Source: Tricholomella constricta (lineage: Eukaryota; Basidiomycota; Agaricomycetes; Agaricales; Lyophyllaceae). From it: a stretch of DNA of 37,385 nucleotides. Under the pieces are notes generated by a model that saw only the letters and a program-made list of their open reading frames with translations, was not told the origin of the DNA and did not search any database. The stretch covers positions 1-37,385 of the forward strand of contig JAACJP010000084.1 of assembly GCA_013368375.1 (NCBI GenBank). The letters run 5' to 3'. The translations under genes were made by a program, and so were the position numbers. Positions 21,721 through 31,720 of this stretch are shown piece after piece (within the stretch, counting starts at the first letter, position 1; every line of letters begins with the position of its first letter).

Positions 21721-24620
21721 TTCCGTCCGTGCCACCCCTTGTACTGTCCGGTTCCTTACATCACGCACACTCCATCAGCAGCCCGATGACACTTACCTTC
21801 AGCCTCGCACGCAAGACGTGCGCGCGGCGATACCGCGTGGACACAATGATCTTGCGCTTCATCAAAGTTCTCGTCCACACATCCCAAAGACAAAGAGTAG
21901 CGGAGAAAGTCGACTTTTGAACCACGGAGGCTCGAACCTCGCGCTAAACTTCTTTCAAACTCACGATGAGCGCTGTCTCATTTCGCTTCGTGTGTTCCTT
22001 CCCGCCAAATTCCCGTTCCCGACAGCTATCCAGCGGGGATATATCTCGAAAAGGACCCGTACCCAGTTTCGGGGTCCTTGCCTCATGGCGGGCCATCAGG
22101 CATCCAAATTGGGCTGGGGAAGGCGCTCAGGGCAGCGTTGATGCCACCCACGCCCCGCGCCGCGTGTTCACCTCGTTTTCTGTTCAGAACGTTCATGCCA
22201 CGTTTAGCCGCTGCGGCGTTTTCACCCTTTTTGGCTTCAGAGCTCCCACTGGTCCTGCCTAGCTTGGTCGTTCTATCTATCCTTGGACTGCGGCCCGTGG
22301 ACGAACTAGTCCCATCCCTCTCTACTCTCATCGATGGCCGCTCAAGCTTCGCCTTCAAAACGCCGCCAAGAACCAACGAACGAGCCATACTTGCAAGGTT
22401 CCCCAAGCCTCGAGGCCTCTGCACCCCGCACTTGACGTGATGTGTGCGTCAGCCCGCCTCGCATCTGCTGACGTCTCCTTCTCCCGACTTGGTCCTTCCC
22501 AGGTGCGTGCTTCTCCACTTCATAGATAGCGAACCCGTCATCAACCGGATCTTGCGCGACAGACAGCCAGAATAGAAACGCCATGTCCACGCCCGGCCAC
22601 TATCGATCATTCTCTCCGCATCAATCCCTCCTGCACCCTTTCTGCGTCCCGGGACCCTCGTGGCCGCCTCGCTTACTTCACTTGGTGGCGCCCAACCCGT
22701 ATCATTGCTCTTGGGAACGCCTCTCCGCGAACTTCTCACTTGGCGGCATTCTGTCATCCCTCATCCCACCACGCGATCCCCGGGGCTCTTTGCCCGTGCG
22801 CAGCGCATTCTCCCGCACCTCGGATGGACTCACGCTCGATGCGATGGAACACCGCGCTCGTTCGAGCCCTTCCCCATCGTCCTTTACGAACGAGCCAGCC
22901 GCTCTGCCCTCCCGTGGCGTGCTGACACGACCTGCCACCGAAACGAACTTACCGCTGTAACGAACCTGCCGCCGATCCGTGCGCAGCGCCCTGTGCAGAA
23001 GGTCCGAGTTGCGGGTTTATCGGTTTGTCCCTGCGGTCGCGTGCCGTCACTGACAGGTACGACTGGCGTCACTCCTAGACCCTTTTTTGGTTCCCAGCCC
23101 CCGCGCTCCCATACATGTCTGGGCTCTGCCATCACCTGCCCCTTCATAGGCCGCCTCGAGGTAGCGAGGCGCCCATGGAATGCCCTACTATGGAGTAGCC
23201 CTTCGCGCGGCAGTTTCATCGATGGACTCGACGATAAGAGATCCATATCGATGAGCCCATTCGTAACACGGCAGGCGAATGAGCCCCTTCTCCGCCTTTA
23301 ACTAAAAATACCGTTTCAGGCACGTATACATCAACAGCTTCTCCTCGCAGCGCGCCATCTGCAGCCGGTGAACAGTTAACAATGATAAAACATGTCCAGT
23401 CCACAGTGAAAAATCACGAGCGTTTGTTTCGAGACGAGGGCGTCCCCGTAGGTCAGCTGTGTACAAGGAGACGGAGACGTATGATGCTGCGCATTGATTG
23501 AATGCTGCGGCCAAACGCCAAAGAAACATTAAACGTTTCTTCTGATTTCACTCGTTCCACTCACTTGACTTGGCCGCTCGTGAACAGCTGCTGCCACGGC
23601 CTGTGCTTCTCTCGATGCGGCGTTCGGCCGTTTCCGTCTCGTGCGCCTTGCGCACATCGAGCCACATGGTCGCCGAGTTTAATTCATCCGATCTTTCGGC
23701 GGGCTCTCTTTGATTGTGCTCCAAGGGGGGACGGTCCCAGCGAAATGGGATCAGCAATGTGCCGACGCCTCTCCTGTGCCTATATCTCGATAACACCCTT
23801 GCTTTGTGCCGCTGTTCTCATAGCGTTATTGAAATTTCGTATCATGTCTGTTTTTTTTAACGACGGCGGTTCTACAAGAATTGTTCGATGAGCCCCCTTT
23901 CTCCCCGCTTCCTGGGGGTTGCTGTCGCGGTCATCCGCGTCGCGCGAATGTCTCGGACTTTGATCATCATCGCACCAAGGGTATCGTTACAAGCCTTCGT
24001 CATCACATTCCCGCTCATGGCCTCGCCTATCAGTCTCTCGGAGTCCGATACTAGATCTGTATCCGACATAACGCACATAACGGGGCCGGCGTAATTCTCG
24101 CCAGCGACGACGACCACGTTACAGCGGGGCTACGAAAAGCCGTTGAAGCGTCCCCTATCGGCCGACTCTTTTCTAATGTCGTAGAAGCACCTCGCAACCG
24201 GCGCTGCCGCCGTCTCCGCCAGCGCCTGCAATTCCCCTATGTTAGGATAACGTAAGATTCCGTAGATTCCGTACCCAGCACCTTATTCTTCAGGGCCCAT
24301 AATCACGCATAAAATGCGCCACAGTCCATTGCAATTTTTACGTTAATCTTAGAGAATTACCAGTCCAAATGGCTCCGTTCTCTAAATCGGAGACCGTGCT
24401 CAAGCCAACGGAAGGACTGGTGTTCGACGGAAGGACTGGTGTTCGTCGAACAGACGCACGCCGCTCTCCAATCGCTCACAGAAATGTTCTCCTGAAAACG
24501 CTTTCGTTCGACGCCGCTGACATCACTCGAACTCGGGCAAACAGAAAAAGCCGTGGCGCTGCCGTGCACGGCCGTGTATGACCTTGCAGTGCCGTGCATT
24601 TTGTGCCGTGGCAGTACATG

Positions 24621-24675
24621 TGCCGTGTATGTACCGTGTATGTGCCGTGCATGTGCCGTGCATGTACCGTGAACG
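24621..24675. repeat. 11-bp minisatellite (TGCCGTGCATG)5
   Basis: Five units with point variants (TGCCGTGTATG, TACCGTGTATG, TGCCGTGCATG twice, TACCGTGAACG). Confidence 0.85.
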
Positions 24676-25060
24676 AGGTACTGCGTTCAGTGCAGTGCCG
24701 TGTTGCGTGAACTTGCATGATATTGGTTTTAAGAGAAATAATGAAGATATTTATATAAGAATTGTGATTCCTGTTCGTCAGTACTACCGGCGAGTCGAAG
24801 AAGAATTGCACGTCAATTTTTTGTCTTGCGCAAGGGCCGTGGCCTTGGTCGTCGGCTCTCGTCACTGACAGGAGGAGGAGTCGGACGCCTGACAAGGATG
24901 AAGCTAGGTCCACGCTGACGTCGCTTGATTAGTCGGAGCTGCCAGACCTGTCATGACCTCAAGTCACTCACCTCCATTTCTCCCTCACTTCCGTCTCGAT
25001 CTCCTAGATTCCAATGACCTGGTGTTCCTCTATAAGGATCCCAGTCATTATACCGTCCAA

Positions 25061-25078
25061 TATAAGAGTACTCTTATA
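25061..25078. repeat. 18-bp perfect palindrome
   Basis: TATAAGAGTACTCTTATA equals its own reverse complement and lies in an AT-rich patch. Confidence 0.8.
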
Positions 25079-25752
25079 TACAAAAATCAAAATTTTGGGG
25101 AAGTTAGGGGTGCAATATAGAGGTTATATAGATACTAGTGAACCCTCAAAAGAGCTAAGAAATTGGCGGTCCCGTTGTGGAGGAAAGGGGGGGTAAAGTT
25201 GCCTGCTGCTGGAGGTAACTAATCACGTGACTTGGCAGCGGACTATGAAGTATAAATTTATGGACAATCAATGCAATATTTGCCCATCCTTTCCCTGTTC
25301 TAACCTATACTATTCATATATACTATGCTGCTGGCTTGGTATGGATGTTGGATGATAGTTTTTTTCAGTACTGGCCACCTGTCGCCTGTCGCCCGTCGCC
25401 CGTCGCCCGTCGCCCGTCGCCCGTCGCCCGTCGCCCGTCGCCCGTCGCCCGTCGCCCGTCGCCCGTCGCCCGTCGCCTGTCGCCCGTCGCCCTGTGCTCA
25501 GATGTTGTTCTTATTCAAAATCATCCCTGGAGAAACTCCTCTGGATGCTTTCGAGAGCCTTATAGATAAAGAGAAGCAAGGAGAAATACCTGTTCGCATC
25601 CTGTGCGATTTCACGCCTCAACGAACATGCTTATTCCCATGGCGGAATTATTGGCACTCAAGCACTTGAAACAGAAGTTCAGCGCATCTGGATTGGGAAA
25701 ACCTTGGATGGAGGATGACGAAAACGATATTGAAAAACAAAACAGCGAAGAA

Positions 25753-28226
25753 CTCTGGATGCTTTCGAGAGCCTTATAGATAAAGAGAAGCAAGAAGAAA
25801 TACCTGTTCGCATCCTGTGCGATTTCACGCCTCAACGAACATGCTTATTCCCATCGCGGAATTATTGGCAATCAAGCACTTGAAACAGAGGAGGATGCAG
25901 TGCTGTGACCCAGAAAGGCCCAGCGCCTGTCGCCCGTCGCCCGTCGCCTGTCGCCCGTCGCCCGTCACGTGGAACATGCTTATTCCCATGGCGGAATTAT
26001 TGGCACTCAAGCACTTGAAACAGAAGTTCAGCGCATCTGGATTGGGAAAACCTTGGATGGAGGATGACGAAAACGATATTGAAAAACAAAACAGCGAAGA
26101 ACTCTGGATGCTTTCGAGAGCCTTATAGATAAAGAGAAGCAAGAAGAAATACCTGTTCGCATCCTGTGCGATTTCACGCCTCAACGAACATGCTTATTCC
26201 CATCGCGGAATTATTGGCACTCAAGCACTTGAAACAGAGGAGGATGCAGTGCTGTGACCCAGAAAGGCCCAGCGCCCGTCGCCCGTCGCCCGTCGCCCGT
26301 CGCCTGTCGCCCGTCGCCCGTCGCCTGTCGCCCGTCGCCCGTCGCCTGTCGCCCGTCGCCCGTCGCCCGTCGCCCGTCGCCCGTCGCCCGTCGCCCGTCG
26401 CCTGTCGCCCGTCGCCCGTCACGTGTCGCCCGTCGCCCTGTGCTCAGATGTTGTTCTTATTCAAAATCATCCCTGGAGAAACTCCTCTGGATGCTTTCGA
26501 GAGCCTTATAGATAAAGAGAAGCAAGGAGAAATACCTGTTCGCATCCTGTGCGATTTCGCGCCTCAACGAACATGCTTATTCCCATGGCGGAATTATTGG
26601 CACTCAAGCACTTGAAACAGAAGTTCAGCGCATCTGGATTGGGAAAACCTTGGATGGAGGATGACGAAAACGATATTGAAAAACAAAACAGCGAAGAACT
26701 CTGGATGCTTTCGAGAGCCTTATAGATAAAGAGAAGCAAGGTGAAATACCTGTTCGCATCCTGTGCGATTTCACGCCTCAACGAACATGCTTATTCCCAT
26801 CGCGGAATTATTGGCACTCAAGCACTTGAAACAGAGGAGGATGCAGTGCTGTGACCCAGAAAGGCCCAGTGCCCGTCGCCCGTCGCCCGTCGCCCGTCGC
26901 CTGTCGCCCGTCGCCCGTCGCCTGTCGCCTGTCGCCTGTCGCCTGTCGCCTGTCGCCCGTCGCCCGTCGCCCGTCGCCTGTCGCCTGTCGCCCGTCGCCC
27001 GTCGCCCGTCGCCCGTCGCCCGTCGCCTGTCGCCCGTCGCCCGTCACGTGTCGCCCGTCGCCCTGTGCTCAGATGTTGTTCTTATTCAAAATCATCCCTG
27101 GAGAAACTCCTCTGGATGCTTTCGAGAGCCTTATAGATAAAGAGAAGCAAGGAGAAATACCTGTTCGCATCCTGTGCGATTTCGCGCCTCAACGAACATG
27201 CTTATTCCCATGGCGGAATTATTGGCACTCAAGCACTTGAAACAGAAGTTCAGCGCATCTGGATTGGGAAAACCTTGGATGGAGGATGACGAAAACGATA
27301 TTGAAAAACAAAACAGCGAAGAACTCTGGATGCTTTCGAGAGCCTTATAGATAAAGAGAAGCAAGACGAAATACCTGTTCGCATCCTGTGCGATTTCACG
27401 CCTCAACGAACATGCTTATTCCCATCGCGGAATTATTGGCACTCAAGCACTTGAAACAGAGGAGGATGCAGTGCTGTGACCCAGAAAGGCCCAGTGCCCG
27501 TCGCCCGTCGCCCGTCGCCTGTCGCCTGTCGCCCGTCGCCCGTCGCCTGTCGCCTGTCGCCTGTCGCCTGTCGCCTGTCGCCCGTCGCCCGTCGCCTGTC
27601 GCCCGTCGCCCGTCGCCTGTCGCCTGTCGCCCGTCGCCCGTCGCCCGTCGCCTGTCGCCCGTCGCCCGTCACGTGTCGCCCGTCGCCCTGTGCTCAGATG
27701 TTGTTCTTATTCAAAATCATCCCTGGAGAAACTCCTCTGGATGCTTTCGAGAGCCTTATAGATAAAGAGAAGCAAGGAGAAATACCTGTTCGCATCCTGT
27801 GCGATTTCACGCCTCAACGAACATGCTTATTCCCATGGCGGAATTATTGGCACTCAAGCACTTGAAACAGAAGTTCAGCGCATCTGGATTGGGAAAACCT
27901 TGGATGGAGGATGACGAAAACGATATTGAAAAACAAAACAGCGAAGAACTCTGGATGCTTTCGAGAGCCTTATAGATAAAGAGAAGCAAGAAGAAATACC
28001 TGTTCGCATCCTGTGCGATTTCACGCCTCAACGAACATGCTTATTCCCATCGCGGAATTATTGGCACTCAAGCACTTGAAACAGAGGAGGATGCAGTGCT
28101 GTGACCCAGAAAGGCCCAGTGCCCGTCGCCCGTCGCCCGTCGCCCGTCGCCCGTCGCCCGTCGCCTGTCGCCCGTCGCCCTGTGCTCAGATGTTGTTCTT
28201 ATTCAAAATCATCCCTGGAGAAACTC
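25753..28226. repeat. higher-order unit, copy 1 (2474 bp)
   Basis: Position x here matches x+2474 in the next copy (for example 26446 and 28920, 27071 and 29545), including unusual variants such as GGCAATCAAGC and the CACGTGG junction at about 25970 and 28444. The borders fall exactly on the CTCTGGATGC repeat inside the block (25753 and 28227), as expected from unequal exchange between the two internal sub-repeats. Confidence 0.85.
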
Positions 28227-30475
28227 CTCTGGATGCTTTCGAGAGCCTTATAGATAAAGAGAAGCAAGAAGAAATACCTGTTCGCATCCTGTGCGATTTC
28301 ACGCCTCAACGAACATGCTTATTCCCATCGCGGAATTATTGGCAATCAAGCACTTGAAACAGAGGAGGATGCAGTGCTGTGACCCAGAAAGGCCCAGCGC
28401 CTGTCGCCCGTCGCCCGTCGCCTGTCGCCCGTCGCCCGTCACGTGGAACATGCTTATTCCCATGGCGGAATTATTGGCACTCAAGCACTTGAAACAGAAG
28501 TTCAGCGCATCTGGATTGGGAAAACCTTGGATGGAGGATGACGAAAACGATATTGAAAAACAAAACAGCGAAGAACTCTGGATGCTTTCGAGAGCCTTAT
28601 AGATAAAGAGAAGCAAGAAGAAATACCTGTTCGCATCCTGTGCGATTTCACGCCTCAACGAACATGCTTATTCCCATCGCGGAATTATTGGCACTCAAGC
28701 ACTTGAAACAGAGGAGGATGCAGTGCTGTGACCCAGAAAGGCCCAGCGCCCGTCGCCCGTCGCCCGTCGCCCGTCGCCTGTCGCCCGTCGCCCGTCGCCT
28801 GTCGCCCGTCGCCCGTCGCCTGTCGCCCGTCGCCCGTCGCCCGTCGCCCGTCGCCCGTCGCCCGTCGCCCGTCGCCTGTCGCCCGTCGCCCGTCACGTGT
28901 CGCCCGTCGCCCTGTGCTCAGATGTTGTTCTTATTCAAAATCATCCCTGGAGAAACTCCTCTGGATGCTTTCGAGAGCCTTATAGATAAAGAGAAGCAAG
29001 GAGAAATACCTGTTCGCATCCTGTGCGATTTCACGCCTCAACGAACATGCTTATTCCCATGGCGGAATTATTGGCACTCAAGCACTTGAAACAGAAGTTC
29101 AGCGCATCTGGATTGGGAAAACCTTGGATGGAGGATGACGAAAACGATATTGAAAAACAAAACAGCGAAGAACTCTGGATGCTTTCGAGAGCCTTATAGA
29201 TAAAGAGAAGCAAGAAGAAATACCTGTTCGCATCCTGTGCGATTTCACGCCTCAACGAACATGCTTATTCCCATCGCGGAATTATTGGCACTCAAGCACT
29301 TGAAACAGAGGAGGATGCAGTGCTGTGACCCAGAAAGGCCCAGTGCCCGTCGCCCGTCGCCCGTCGCCCGTCGCCTGTCGCCCGTCGCCCGTCGCCTGTC
29401 GCCTGTCGCCTGTCGCCTGTCGCCTGTCGCCCGTCGCCCGTCGCCCGTCGCCTGTCGCCTGTCGCCCGTCGCCCGTCGCCCGTCGCCCGTCGCCCGTCGC
29501 CTGTCGCCCGTCGCCCGTCACGTGTCGCCCGTCGCCCTGTGCTCAGATGTTGTTCTTATTCAAAATCATCCCTGGAGAAACTCCTCTGGATGCTTTCGAG
29601 AGCCTTATAGATAAAGAGAAGCAAGGAGAAATACCTGTTCGCATCCTGTGCGATTTCGCGCCTCAACAAACATGCTTATTCCCATGGCGGAATTATTGGC
29701 ACTCAAGCACTTGAAACAGAAGTTCAGCGCATCTGGATTGGGAAAACCTTGGATGGAGGATGACGAAAACGATATTGAAAAACAAAACAGCGAAGAACTC
29801 TGGATGCTTTCGAGAGCCTTATAGATAAAGAGAAGCAAGACGAAATACCTGTTCGCATCCTGTGCGATTTCACGCCTCAACGAACATGCTTATTCCCATC
29901 GCGGAATTATTGGCACTCAAGCACTTGAAACAGAGGAGGATGCAGTGCTGTGACCCAGAAAGGCCCAGTGCCCGTCGCCCGTCGCCCGTCGCCTGTCGCC
30001 TGTCGCCCGTCGCCCGTCGCCTGTCGCCTGTCGCCTGTCGCCTGTCGCCTGTCGCCCGTCGCCCGTCGCCTGTCGCCCGTCGCCCGTCGCCTGTCGCCTG
30101 TCGCCTGTCGCCTGTCGCCTGTCGCCCGTCGCCCGTCGCCCGTCGCCCGTCGCCTGTCGCCCGTCGCCCGTCACGTGTCGCCCGTCGCCCTGTGCTCAGA
30201 TGTTGTTCTTATTCAAAATCATCCCTGGAGAAACTCCTCTGGATGCTTTCGAGAGCCTCATAGATAAAGAGAAGCAAGGAGAAATACCTGTTCGCATCCT
30301 GTGCGATTTCGCGCCTCAACGAACATGCTTATTCCCATGGCGGAATTATTGGCACTCAAGCACTTGAAACAGAAGTTCAGCGCATCTGGATTGGGAAAAC
30401 CTTGGATCGAGGATGACGAAAACAATATTGAAAAACAAAATGGCTAAGAACTCTGGATGCTTTCGAGAGCCTTAT
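28227..30475. repeat. higher-order unit, copy 2, diverging at its right end
   Basis: Near-identical to copy 1 to about 29970. The last array is then 28 bp (four heptamers) longer. Beyond about 30400 point differences accumulate (for example GGATCGAGG for GGATGGAGG, AATGGCTAAG for AACAGCGAAG), so the telomere-proximal edge is older or freer to drift. Confidence 0.75.
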
Positions 30476-30758
30476 AGATAAAGAGAAGCAAGACGAAATA
30501 CCTGTTCGCATCCTGTGCGATTTCGCGCCTCAACGAACATGCTTATTCCCATCGCGGAATTATTGGCACTCAAGCACTTGAAACAGAGGAGGATGCAGTG
30601 CTGTGACCCAGAAAGGCCCGGCGCCTGTCATTGTCACACGTTGCCTGTCGCCTGTCGCCTCTGGCTGCTGTTAGGGGAACACCCGTTTGGCGATCACGTG
30701 ACCATCCGATTCCTCGGACGAGCACGTGACCGACCGCTCCTCAGATGATCGCAATCCC

Positions 30759-30788
30759 GGTTAGGGTTAGGGTTAGGGTTAGGGGGGG
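30759..30788 (+). repeat. interstitial telomere tract, GG(TTAGGG)4GGGG
   Basis: Four perfect TTAGGG units in the same orientation as the terminal telomere, flanked by GG and GGGG. The tract sits exactly between the macrosatellite flank and the 3' end of the reverse-transcriptase element. Confidence 0.95.
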
Positions 30789-30793
30789 AGCGA

Positions 30794-30812
30794 CGAACGC
30801 CGAAGGCGTTCG
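30794..30812 (-). other. terminal hairpin of the element, 8-bp stem
   Basis: CGAACGCC and GGCGTTCG pair perfectly around a 3-nt loop, six nucleotides from the telomere tract. On the sense (minus) strand the loop is UUC closed by C-G. GAGCGA flanks it on both sides as a direct repeat. Confidence 0.7.
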
Positions 30813-30845
30813 GAGCGACTGGATGTAGTGTGGATGAGGCTGTTT

Positions 30846-30921
30846 GCAGAAAGTAAAGGCCCACCCCTCTTTCGAGTTGTAGGGACTTTCGAGCAGTTGA
30901 GCTCTCATCAGTACTCTCTGC
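30846..30921 (-). ncRNA. type I hammerhead ribozyme in the element's 3' region
   Basis: On the sense strand the core reads CUGAUGA (30911-30905), stem II GAGC/GCUC (30904-30901 with 30894-30891) around a 6-nt loop, then GAAA (30890-30887). Stem III pairs 30887-30886 with 30857-30858, has one U-C mismatch, continues with three C-G pairs (30884-30882 with 30860-30862) and is capped by an inner CUC-GAAA-GAG hairpin. Stem I is 10 bp, 30921-30912 with 30855-30846, with one G-U wobble. The site before stem I is CUU (30858-30856), a permitted NUH triplet, so cleavage would fall between 30856 and 30855. All invariant core bases are present. Hammerheads are known in Penelope-like elements. Activity is untested, and the stem III mismatch may weaken it. 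Confidence 0.75.
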
Positions 30922-31650
30922 GTGCTTTTATAGACGTCCGAGGTCTGGTATTTGCCCGTGTTGCACTGCAACCGGACCGGTGGGTTACAACTCCCATCGT
31001 CCAGCTGATCGCTTGCCCGCGCGGTGGTGCCGTGAGGGGCGCCGCGAAGGTAGCAGACATCAGGGGACTTGGCCAGAGGGTCCACACGGCCCTGTCACGA
31101 GCAGCGAATCAGATTTCTCTGATGATCGCGATAATAATCCATGTCGCGCCAATTTCGGAGCGACCTCGGCATAACCGAGCATGTGGTGTGTCGGTGCACA
31201 CGGTGTGGCACATTGTGACAGTTTCTAGCTGTCAAAATGTTGACACCTGCCTGATATATCATTCGATCAGGGCTGTTCTTTTATCCGAGGCGATCCGGAT
31301 CAAAACCCGGCGGAATAGATCAGCAACGAAGCATGATGTCGCATCAACGGAGCTCCGATCAACCTAGTGGCTGATTGGCATGTCCTGTCAACGCATCAAT
31401 CAGAGGCGACGTCATCAGATGACATTTGATGCGATCAGGTGTACAGTGGCTGTACAGTGTCCATCGGACAATGCAGAGCGCTGCTTTGGTGGACATCGTA
31501 GGTTGTACGGTCCGCATAATTGTACATCATTACTGAGCTAACGCGTTGCCGTTTCCGGCATTGGGTCGGCTGGGCTGGCAAGGGCCCATTTAAAGTACAA
31601 CAACCGACTTACTAATAACCTTCTCTCCAGCGTAACGTGGCGCAGGCCTT

Positions 31651-31685
31651 GTTAGCGGTTAGGTTAACGTTAGGGGTAAGGGTTT
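31651..31685 (+). repeat. degenerate telomere-like motifs behind the RT stop codon
   Basis: GTTAGCGGTTAGG, then GTTAGGGG and GTAAGGGTTT follow one another within 35 bp, in telomere orientation on the + strand, 36-70 bp beyond the RT stop. They may be older priming sites or template copies. Confidence 0.55.
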
Positions 31686-31720
31686 GAACCTTCCCATACA
31701 ATCATGCATAGGACGGATTA

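Larger units (their letters stand above)
21721..25376. other. gene-poor region, only minisatellites and palindromes seen
   Basis: Frames of up to 213 codons (22660-23301 plus; 22083-22424 and 22884-23246 minus) show no domain or splice pattern, and overlap one another on both strands. The last part (25020-25330) is AT-rich, unlike its surroundings. An 18-bp repeat CGGAAGGACTGGTGTTCG is duplicated at about 24418 and 24436. Confidence 0.35.
25378..30662. repeat. macrosatellite: conserved block alternating with (CCCGTCG)n arrays
   Basis: A conserved block beginning AGATGTTGTTC starts at 25500, 26446, 27071, 27696, 28188, 28920, 29545 and 30198. Between blocks lie arrays of a 7-bp unit, CCCGTCG or CCTGTCG, of variable length (about 25378-25493, 25922-25969, 26275-26440, 26871-27064, 27496-27689, 28121-28181, 28399-28444, 28748-28913, 29344-29538, 29970-30191), with a decayed tail to 30662. 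Most full units are 625 bp apart. The block itself contains an internal duplication of about 140 bp (CTCTGGATGC... to ...CACTTGAAACAG). Most arrays end with a CACGTG. Block frames stay open over short lengths but show no recognised domain and are near-identical, so coding cannot be judged. Frames through the arrays are artefacts. Confidence 0.95.

Noticed and set aside
21905..21945. tRNA-like B box (GGTTCGAGCC) on the minus strand
   Set aside because: No matching acceptor stem or D/anticodon arms upstream. The GAGG/CCTC pairing gives a loop of only six bases.
22660..23301. 213-codon frame as a gene
   Set aside because: It overlaps equally long frames on the other strand. The region is GC-rich, so open frames are expected by chance, and no motif is recognisable.
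25378..30662. Long frames through the heptamer arrays (RRPSPVARRPSPVA and TGDGRRATGD types)
   Set aside because: Seven-base repeats keep all frames open by arithmetic. The peptides follow array length and are not conserved proteins.
25378..30662. CRISPR-like alternation of repeats and spacers
   Set aside because: The eukaryotic chromosome end, 7-bp units, and near-identical long blocks in place of unique spacers rule this out.
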